A DNA stretch of 64,000 bases, from NCBI GenBank assembly GCA_019843655.1, contig JACDQD010000005.1, forward strand, positions 32,498,954 through 32,562,953. Direction: 5' to 3'. Within the stretch, counting starts at the first letter, position 1; each line of letters opens with the position of its first letter. Shown here one piece after another: positions 55,870 through 64,000 of the stretch. Both the position numbers and the translations under genes were made by a program. Source of the DNA: Lethocerus indicus. Its lineage: Eukaryota; Arthropoda; Insecta; Hemiptera; Belostomatidae. The notes beneath the pieces were generated by a model. It ran no database searches and was not told the DNA's origin. It saw only the letters and a list, made by a program, of their open reading frames with translations.

Positions 55870-57375
55870 CTTTAAAAAATGTCCTGTACTCATTAGATAC
55901 ATACCTCAAACCGTTTTATAACATATAAAACATGTACATAGAATGCTACTGAAGACTTTGGATCATTTATTTCATATATTTTCCCAAATTTACAATAGAA
56001 ATACATGAAATAGAATAATCTAGGCTCAAGAAATGTCCTGTACTCATTAGACCTATTACTTTGTACACTTTTGCATCATTATTATATGTATTATCTGTTT
56101 AGAATGCTACTGAGGACTTTGGATCATTTATTTCATATATTTTCCCTAATTTACAATAGAAATACATGAAATAGAATAATCTAGGCTCAAGAAATGTCCT
56201 GTACTCATTAGACCTATAACTTTGTACACTTTTGCATCATTAATATATATATTATGTATTTAGAATGCTACTGAGGACTTTGGATCATTCATTTCATATA
56301 TTTTCGTATATTTACAATGAAAATACGCGAAATAGAATAATCTGGGCTTCAGAAAAGTGTCTGTACTCGGTTAGAAACTGTCGCAAAAACTACCAAAAAA
56401 TTACTGAATATTACCTATATTTTTGTACACTTTTGCATCATTAATATATATATTATCTATTTAGAATGCTACTGAGGACTTTAGATCATTTATTTCATAT
56501 ATTTTCGTATATTTACAATAGAAATACATCAAATAGAATAATCTGGTCTTCAGAAAGGTCCTGTACTCATTAGACCTATAACTTTGTACACTTTTGCATC
56601 ATTAATATATATATTATGTATTTAGAATGCTACTTGAGACTTTGGATCATTCATTTCATATATTTTCGTATATTTACAATGAAAATACGCGAAATAGAAT
56701 AATGTGGGCTTCAGAAAAGTGTCTGTACTCGGTTAGAAACTGTCGCAAAAACTACCAAAAAATTACTGAATATTACCTATATTTTTGTACACTTTTGCAT
56801 CATTAATACATATATTATCTATTTAGAATGCTACTGAGGACTTTGGATCATTCATTTCATATATTTTCGTATATTTACAATGAAAATACGCGAAATAGAA
56901 TAATCTGGGCTTCAGAAAGTGTCTGTACTCGGTTAGAAACTGTCGCAAAAACTACCAAAAAATTACTGAATATTACCTATATTTTTGTACACTTTTGCAT
57001 CATTAATACATATATTATCTATTTAGAATGCTACTGAGGACTTTAGATCATTCATTTCATATATTTTCGTATATTTACAATGAAATACATCAAATAGAAT
57101 AATCTGGGCTTCAGAAAGTGTCTGTACTCGGTTAGAACTAATGTAGCAATTAATATATATTATCTATTTAGAATGCTACTGAGGACTTTGGATCATTCAT
57201 TTCATATATTTTCGTATATTTACAATGAAAATACGCGAAATAGAATAATCTGGGCTTCAGAAAAGTGTCTGTACTCGGTTAGAAACTGTCGCAAAAAATT
57301 ACTGAATATTACCTATATTTTTGTACACTTCTGCATCATTATCTATTTAGAATGCTACTGAAGATTGTAGCTTTT
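55870..57375. repeat. AT-rich tandem array with alternating 161- and 201-bp units
   Basis: The word GAATGCTACTGA starts units at 55941, 56102, 56263, 56464, 56625, 56826, 57026, 57171 and 57350. Spacings are 161, 161, 201, 161, 201, 200, 145 and 179. The 40-bp difference is a removable module (AAACTGTCGCAAAAACTACC, AAAAAATTACTGAATATTAC). Units also contain TTGGATCATTTATTTCATAT and GTACACTTTTGCATCATTAA. Open frames starting in some units are repeated and not genes. Confidence 0.93.
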
Positions 57376-57569
57376 GAAGAGTTGTTGAAGAGGGAAAAAG
57401 GGAAATAATTCTCGTCCAAATAACGCGCCGCCCGCGTAGCGTATAAGCGTGTATTTGTAACGATATATACGGGATATTTGGGTTTATTTAGGTTTCGAAA
57501 TATCCATAAAAAGGTACACAATTTAGAAACCGATAGAATAACCTGGCGTGACATAAAACAGTGTTGTTT

Positions 57570-58150
57570 AATATAGCTGTTTTGTGGTCTGCGAAGGGTT
57601 GGCGTGTCGGTTCGGTCTTTTGCCGGATCGCAGGTTTCGGCCGCTCGCCATCTTCAGTAGTCACTGTCGGCACTTAAGTATGTTTAAGTGTAGTGTCAAG
57701 ACAGTACAGGTGACAGTGAGGATGGCCCGAAAAACGTCCAAAGCGGCGACGGTGACTGTGACACAGCGCTACTGAAGATGGCGAGCGGCCGCGAAAACCC
57801 GCTCTGGCGAATGACCGAACCGGCACGAGAGGAGACGGAAACATCCAAAGCGGCGACAGTCACTGACACCGCTACCGTCTCCTCTCGTGCCGTTTCGGTC
57901 ATTCGCCAGAGCGGGGTTTCGCGGCCGCTCGCCATCTTCAGTAGCGCTGTGTCAGTCACTGTCGCCACTCTTTCGGGCTTTTCCTCACTGCAAACTGTCA
58001 CTGTCACTTGTACTGTGAGGATGCACGAAAGTGCACATCCAAAGTGACAGTAACACAGCGCTACTGAAGATGGCGAGCGGCCGCGAAACCCCGCTCTGGC
58101 GAATGACCGAACCGGCACTAGAGGAGACGGAAACATCACGAACCCACTGT
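57570..58150. repeat. FB104 element, GAATGACC-loop subfamily
   Basis: It starts near TTTAATATAGCTGTTTTGTG. Arms carry GCTCTGGCGAATGACCGAAC instead of the usual GGTCTGGCGAAAGACC, and CGGCCGCGAAA in place of CGGCCCCGAAA. Two nested inversions are visible: reverse unit, forward unit, reverse unit, forward unit. The centre has CTGTCACTGTCACTTGTACT and GTGAGGATGCACGAAAGTGC. Confidence 0.87.
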
Positions 58151-58669
58151 AAACAATGTTGTGTTAAACATTTCCGTCCGTTGGCCGTCCGAGTGCTATC
58201 TATGTAGGACGTTGGCCGCTATCTACACAATCTACAGTTACGTATTACGACCGAACACGGTGGAAACCGTGTCGTCCGACGTATAAACGGTCATTTTCAG
58301 ATCGGTAAGTCCTTTTCCAGTTCTCTCAGAGACGGTGTCCCAGTTAGATAAGGACGAGACAGGTCCCACTAGTAGTCTACACTTTGGCGGTGTAATCTAC
58401 AGTATACAACTACCGAGATAAAGCCCCCCGGGGGAGGGGGACTTCACCTGAGCTTAATTATTCAAAATTCAAGGGAGAACGGAGGCAATTAACGTGTCGC
58501 TAACGTTGTAATCAATTCCCTCAATCGATCAGAATTACAGAGCTACGGCGGTGCAATTCACCCGGTGTAGGCCTAATTACACCTCTGGCCCTTATTAGGG
58601 TATACGGCGTTCCGCCAGGGACATATGTGTGTGTAAGGCCCAACAATTTGCAAACAGTTTTTTTTTTAC
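58151..58669. other. Unassigned DNA
   Basis: No gene or repeat was recognised. Confidence 0.45.
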
Positions 58670-59225
58670 CTTAGGTTTCTGTCTCCTCATCGCCGGTTCG
58701 GTCATTCGGCCAGAGCGGGGTTTCGAGGGCCGCTCGCCATCTTCAGTAGCGGTGTTAGTCACTTTGGATGTGCGTACTCGCACCGCAGTACAAGCGACGG
58801 TGACAGTGTCCGGTGGGGAAAAGCCCGAAAAAGTGCCGTGTAGTGACCGACACAGCGCTACTGAAGATGGCGAGCTGCCGCGAAACACCGCTCTGGCGAA
58901 TGACCGAACCGGCGAGAGGAGACGGTAGCCGTGTCAGTCACTGTCGGCACTTTGGATGTTTCTGTCTCCTCTCGCCGGTTCGGTCATTCGCCAGAGCGGG
59001 GTTTCGCCGTCTTCAGTAGCGCTGTTGTGTCAGTCACTTTGGATGTTTTTCGGTTGCGGTGCAGTGCTCACACAACTGCACACTGTCACTGTCACTCTTC
59101 TACTGTGTTGTGAGAATGCACGAAAAAGTGCATCCAAAAATTGCCAAAAGTGGCTACTGAAGATGGCGAGCGGCCGAAACCACGGTCTGGCACAAATGAC
59201 CAAACCGGCACTGGGAATTGTAAAT
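58670..59225. repeat. FB104 element, GAATGACC-loop subfamily, second copy
   Basis: Reverse unit, centre (GTACAAGCGACGGTGACAGT), forward unit, reverse unit, second centre (CACACTGTCACTGTCACTCT, GAGAATGCACGAAAAAGTGC), forward unit. The same unit layout as 57570-58150 shows that the double palindrome was copied as a whole. Confidence 0.86.
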
Positions 59226-59439
59226 TTCGAATAGCAAACGCGAGGTAATTACAATATAAAAAAATTACTAGAGAGACAGTAGTACCCAGCATTCCCAATA
59301 AAAATTTAAATTACAATATTTTTTAAATGAGCAATAATAGGAAATTGCTTTCGATTCCATAGTGATAATCGGCCTTTGAAACTGTACAAGAGGTCGTTGG
59401 TTTGTCGTGGTTACTGTCTGAACAGTCGACAAAACATGC

Positions 59440-59700
59440 CCAAAGTGCCGTGCAGTGACTGACACGGCGCTACTGAAGATGGCGAGCGGCCCCGAAACCG
59501 GCGAGAGGAGACAGGAACAACACGACGGACCCTGCGCTATTCTCAGACCGTTTGGATTGTCGAAAATTCGAAAAACGTCCAAAGTTGACTGACGCACAAC
59601 AGCGCTACTGAAGGCGGCGGACGGCCGAAACCGGTCTGGCGAAAGACAGAACGGGGCGAGAGGAGACAGAGGAAACACGGCAAAACGGGTATGTTAAACT
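59440..59700 (+). repeat. Two degenerate FB104 forward units with TTAA terminus
   Basis: GCTACTGAAGATGGCGAGCG (59469) and GCTACTGAAGGCGGCGGACG (59603) mark two units. The first lacks the hairpin. The right end reads CGGCAAAACGGGTATGTTAA. Confidence 0.8.
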
Positions 59701-60484
59701 GTTTTATATATAAAATTTTTTTCGGTTTAGAATTCATCCTCTAATGTAGGAATTCACTTTCGCAACGCTACCGATGACGGGTGAGAAGCCGAAACCGGTC
59801 TAGCCGCGTCTGAAAATTTTTCGTAGAAATTATTATAGCCCACTAAAAGTGTAGAATATTCAAGTGTAGAATATATTTTCAACCGCGTATAACAGTTGAA
59901 AAAGCGTCAATTTAAATGAAGCGAAAATTTTTTCTGTAAACAGGGAAAACAGGAATCACTAATGGGTTTTTAAACTGGAATTTTTTTTAAGGACAAATAA
60001 TTAGGTTGCAAAAAAAAGAGCTTTCGGTCCTCGGGAAAGCCGTTCTCGTTGTTGCAATCGCAGCGAGACCGTCATCAGACTCTCCTCTAATCCGGTAGAT
60101 TTTTTCCTTTAAACGACGCCGCAATCACATTCGGGGCCGATTAGAACCACTTAGAGTGGTTCGATTTAAGGAGAGGAAGAAAAAGAAAGGCCCGATCATC
60201 ATTTTTCTATTATATCGGCCGTTTTTCTAAATTGCTCGATACCTATTTATTTTTTTTTTTTTTCTATTTCTTACAGGCCCCGTCGCGATTTTTTTTTTAT
60301 ATACTCACTTTTATTGACGCAAAAGAAGAATACGGCGGTAAAAATTGAATTTCTCCCATCCGCTTGAATATTACAATTTATTCGGACAAATATTTATTTA
60401 TTATTTTTTTTCCATTCATCGGTAGTCACGACTACAATTTCTAGACTGTATCTCTAGTGACAGTGCTCTAATTTTGCACTGACA
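59701..60484. other. Unassigned DNA
   Basis: T runs (60250-60263, 60289-60298, 60404-60411) and a short FB104 relic at 59766-59806 (CGCTACCGATGACGGGTGAG). Nothing else was recognised. Confidence 0.45.
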
Positions 60485-60655
60485 CTCAGTGAACTCTCGA
60501 AGAGGAAGCTCTCTGAACTCCCGCTCCTGATGGCCTTATACTCCCCTCGGGTCGTAAGGAAATCGCGCGGCCATCTCCGCTTCAGGGGACGCCCTTCGTT
60601 AGGACGAAGGGATAATTTGGAACGGATGGATTTATACCTCGGGAAGTGAAATTGT
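60485..60655. repeat. Dispersed repeat H, copy 2
   Basis: Counterpart of 22020-22200. This copy has an extra CAGGGGACGCCCTTCGTTAG block and lies immediately before an FB104 array. Confidence 0.75.
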
Positions 60656-60664
60656 GTACATTCA

Positions 60665-62235
60665 CAAGTGACTACTGAAGATGGCGGGCGGCCCCGAAAC
60701 CCCGGTCTAGCGAAAGACCGAACCGGCGAGAGGAGAGGGAGAAACAGACGAAATCTAAAGTGCACGAGTGACTACTGAAGATGGCGAGCGGCCGAAACCG
60801 CGGTCTAGCGTTAAGACCGAACCGGCGAGAGGAGAGAGAAACAGACGAAATCTAAAGTACACGAGTGACTACTGAAGATGGCGAGCGGCCGAAACCGCGG
60901 TCTAGCGTTAAGACCGAACCGGCGAGAGGAGAGAGAAACAGACGAAATCTAAAGTACACGAGTGACTACTGAAGATGGCGAGCGGCCGAAACCCCGGTCT
61001 AGCGAAAGACCGAACCGGCGAGAGGACAAATAAAATTACACGAGACAGAAACGGTCTACGAAAATCTAAAGTGGCACGGCGAGCGGTGACTACCGGCGAG
61101 AGGAGAAAACCACGAAATCTAAAGAAGATGGGCGAGAGGAGAAACACACGAAATCTAAAGTAGAAGATGGCGGCCCCAAAAGCCGGCGAGGAGAGAAACA
61201 CGAAATCTAGCGAAAGACCGAACCGGCGAGAGGAGAGAAACAGACGAAATCTAAAGTACACGAGCAGACCAAACCGGCGACAGGAGGAGAAACACGAATG
61301 ACTACTGAAGATGGCGAGCGGCGACGGCGAAAGACTGAACCCGAAAACCCCGTACAGAGTGACTACTGCGTAAGATGGTAGCCGAACCAGTCTACAGCGA
61401 GAGGAGAAACTCGAAGAAACCGTGCAGTCTACGAAGATCGAGCAGCCGAAACGGTCCCTGAGCCTGAACCGGCGAGAGGAGAAAGCACGAAATAAAATTC
61501 ACAGTGGCGAGCGGCCGAAACGGTACTGAAGATGGCGAGGCCGGCCGAAAGAAATCCCGGTCTGAAGATGGCGACGGCCCCAAGACGATTAAAGACGAAC
61601 CGGCGAGAGGAAATCAAAGAGAGAAACACACGAAATCTAAAGTACACAAGCGAAGCCAGTGACTAGTGATTCGAAGATGAAGATGGAGAGGACAGCCGAA
61701 AGAGAAACCGAAATCGGTCTAGAAGATGGCGAGCGGCATCTGGCGTTAACCGGCGAGAGGAGAGAAACAGAAAATCAGTACACGAAATGAAGATGAGCGG
61801 CCGACGGTAAAGACCGAACCGGCGAAGGACGGGAGAAACACACGAAATGCACGACTACTGTGACGGCCCAAGCAGTACTGAAGAAAAGGAGAAACACACG
61901 AAATTGAAATCAGGCGGACGAAACCCCGAAAAGACCCCGAACCGGCAGAGGGAGGAGAAACGAAATCTACTGCGAAAGCGAGCGGCGAAACCCGGTCTAC
62001 GAAAAGACCGAACCGCCCGAAATCTAAAAGTACACAGTGACTAAAGATGGCGAGCGGCCGAAACCGGTCTAGCGTTAGACTGGAGGAGAAGACAGACGAA
62101 ATCTAAAAGTACGAGTGACTACTGAAGATGGCGAGCGGCCGAAACCGATCTGAGCGAAAAGACCGAGCCGGCGAAGGAGAAACACCGAACAACGATATGG
62201 AAACCGATGATTCCGATTTGGAGAAGACCTCTAAA
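60665..62235 (+). repeat. FB104 array, ~95-bp subfamily, strongly scrambled on its right side
   Basis: The first four units (to about 61020) are regular: GTGACTACTGAAGATGGCGA, GGTCTAGCG..AAGACCGAAC, GAGAAACAGACGAAATCTAA, AGTACACGA. From 61020 to 62200 the same words recur in shortened, shuffled order with many small deletions, insertions and duplications. The subfamily is the one found inverted at 8080-8937. The array ends in AT-rich DNA without a terminus. Confidence 0.88.
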
Positions 62236-63435
62236 GTACACAAGTTTGGCGAGATATACTACATTTATATACTTAAATATTATAGTACATTATTCATAAA
62301 TTTTTAACAATATTGTTGCGAATAATCGGGAAAATTTACAATAAAAATTCGAGTACTCAAGCTACAACCTTTAGGTGAGCGCGTTGGAAAACATGAAAAA
62401 TGAAAAAAAAAAAATATGAAATAGGCCGTTTCGCCGGATCTATCACCGAATACTTCTATATACCTGTAATTACCACGAAAGTTATAAATCTGACATTATT
62501 AATTAGTCCTCCTAATCGGAGATTTCCCGTCTCGGATTTCTCCTACTATTATTATTCAAACTTCTCTTTTTTCTTTTTTTTTTTTATTCGGGCGACGTCG
62601 TAAGCGTTAATTGCCGGATTGTATTCTATTACAGAAAACGTTTTCCTCGACGGTAGAGGAATGAAACGGTTAATAAAATTTCTGTATTAGCATAATTCAA
62701 TTAATTTCGAACCACGACGTAATAAAGTATGAGATAAATTAAACAATAGCTCTTTCTCTCTCTCAAGCCGGGCCCCCCCCCCCCGATTAATACAGTAATA
62801 ACTTTAATACCCACCCGAGTTGTTAAACTAATGGGACAGCGGTTGGAGAAGGGAAGAGTTAATGGGAGGAGGTGGCCCCGCAACGATAGGTTTAGGAAAC
62901 AGAAGAAGAAGAAGAAGAAGAAGGGAGTAGGAAAAGAAAACTAAAAAAATAATAATTTCGTCTCCGTAAAACATCAGTAGGCTCGAGTTGAGATTACAAG
63001 GCAGGGCTGGCTATTAGCGTGGTCGGGCCTTGATTGGCGTGGGGGCGGGGGGCCCACCCAGAGACGGCCCTGCACAGAAGCTTCCAGGCTTCCAGGCCGG
63101 CTTCCAGCACTCGGCAATCAAGAAATTCCTGTCAGCGGCGGAGAAGGAGGAGGAAGGCGGCGGGGGGGGGAGGGCAGGCGCCCCATACAAATTTATGAAG
63201 CTATAAATCATTCCGTTCCTTCTCCGGCTCGCCCACAGGCAAACCCCCACCACCCCACACCCCCCCGGGGCTCTTCCCCAACGAGGGTAGACACTGAACG
63301 TCGGCGGACATTGTTTTTGTAGCCGGGCGGCGGAAAAACTACCCCATAAACGCCCCCATAAAACAGCCTGTAATTTACGTCATTTTTAACCCCCCCCCGG
63401 CCGTATAATTGATTTCATTTTTGACGCCCCCCCCC
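62236..63435. other. Unassigned DNA with microsatellites
   Basis: A-run at 62402-62413, T-run at 62572-62585, C runs at 62771-62784, (GAA)n at 62902-62922. No gene is recognised; minus frame 63014-63253 is GC-biased with no domain. Confidence 0.45.
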
Positions 63436-63960
63436 CCTCCAGAAAATTTGGACTCTTAAGGCCGTTAAACGGACATTGAAATTGACCTTAAGGGTGGAGG
63501 GTTAGGTGGGGCGAGACATCCAACATGGCTCGCGTCCAGAGATTCCAGTCAAAGTCCAAGTCGCTAAATCCCCCGGTTCACCCCAAATTACTCCTGATCC
63601 TAACCGGCTCGTGTTCATCCGGTTTCCTCTCTCACCCTTCCATTAAGGGCGTCGTCAAAAAATTTCATCGAATCGGGGAAAATTCAGCGTATAGGAAATA
63701 GTGCTATGTATGGGGTTCCGCCAAGAAATCCGACATAGCCCGCGTCCAGAGATTCAGGTCGAAAGTCCTTCCTACTATCCTTAATGCTCCCCCCCCCCCC
63801 GGGGTATGTTTCTAACCGAACAATTCCATAACGACCTCTCAACATACCCCGACAGTCGGCGCAAAATCACCATCCGAATCCACTCCTTTTCAGCCCCTTT
63901 CCTCCCTCGTCCGTCCGTCATCCTCCAAACGTCTCTTGCTTAAGACGTGAGTGAGGAGCA
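63436..63960. repeat. Short dispersed repeat, two partial copies at the window end
   Basis: GACATCCAACATGGCTCGCG with TCCAGAGATTCCAGTCAAAG (63516-63557) is echoed by CGACATAGCCCGCGTCCAGA with GATTCAGGTCGAAAGTCC (63731-63769). The words CAGAAAATTTGGACTCTTAA (63441) and CGACAGTCGGCGCAAAATCA (63850) resemble window positions 29-80. Poly-C runs separate the copies. Confidence 0.6.
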
Positions 63961-64000
63961 AAATCACCATCAGTCCTTAAATCCTCCGCATCCGAGTCCC

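Overview
This window looks like repeat-rich nuclear DNA of an invertebrate, most likely an arthropod. No bacterial-style gene packing is visible. The only convincing coding pieces are short exons flanked by splice-site consensus sequences. The rest is microsatellites, homopolymer C/G runs, MITE-like foldback elements, mariner-type remnants and several minisatellite or satellite arrays. The exact taxon cannot be fixed from the sequence alone.

Coding content is sparse. The best exon is at 3615-3843 on the minus strand. It encodes about 76 residues covering TM1, TM2 and the start of TM3 of a rhodopsin-like (class A) GPCR, with an AG acceptor and a GTGAGT donor. Three weaker exon candidates were found: 27045-27218 (+), 41161-41273 (-) and 50323-50403 (-). 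Each has coding-like codon choice and ends in a stop, but none could be assigned to a family. If real, they belong to genes with multi-kilobase introns full of repeats. Two decayed mariner transposase C-termini lie at 9033-9161 and 21314-21575 (both minus), and a tRNA-like sequence lies at 694-765 (minus).

The dominant feature is one repeat family, called FB104 here. Its ~104-bp GC-rich unit contains an internal hairpin. Units occur as inverted arms around a palindromic centre made of GTCACT-type hexamers and a TTTTTCGG(G)CATCC motif. Many copies carry a shared terminal sequence (ATACCTGTTTTGTGGTCTGC, near TTAA). In most copies one arm has expanded into a tandem array. Summing the listed intervals gives roughly 14-15 kb, nearly a quarter of the window, at about 23 places. 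Subfamilies of ~92 bp and ~95 bp and a GAATGACC-loop form occur locally, and arrays are homogenised within each locus.

Layout: 0-2.2 kb, tRNA-like sequence and low complexity. 2.3-6.9 kb, FB104, the GPCR exon and two small foldback MITEs. 7.6-9.2 kb, (CT)n, an FB104 array, (TA)n and a mariner remnant. 10-15.5 kb, two copies of an AT-rich repeat with piggyBac-like and mariner-like ends, plus FB104 arrays. 16-17 kb, FB104. 17-29 kb, mostly unassigned, with a mariner remnant, two foldback elements and an exon candidate. 28.5-29.8 kb, a 1.27-kb mariner-TIR-bounded segment. 30.7-36.5 kb, composite repeats and FB104. 37.2-38.0 kb, an AT-rich tandem array. 39.4-53.7 kb, FB104 arrays, a 114-bp satellite and two exon candidates. 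54-57.4 kb, repeats and a 161/201-bp tandem array. 57.6-62.2 kb, FB104 subfamilies. 63.4-64 kb, a short repeat similar to the window start.

No operon, CRISPR array or recognisable multi-gene system is present. The item most deserving study is FB104 as a possible foldback transposon that seeds satellite arrays.
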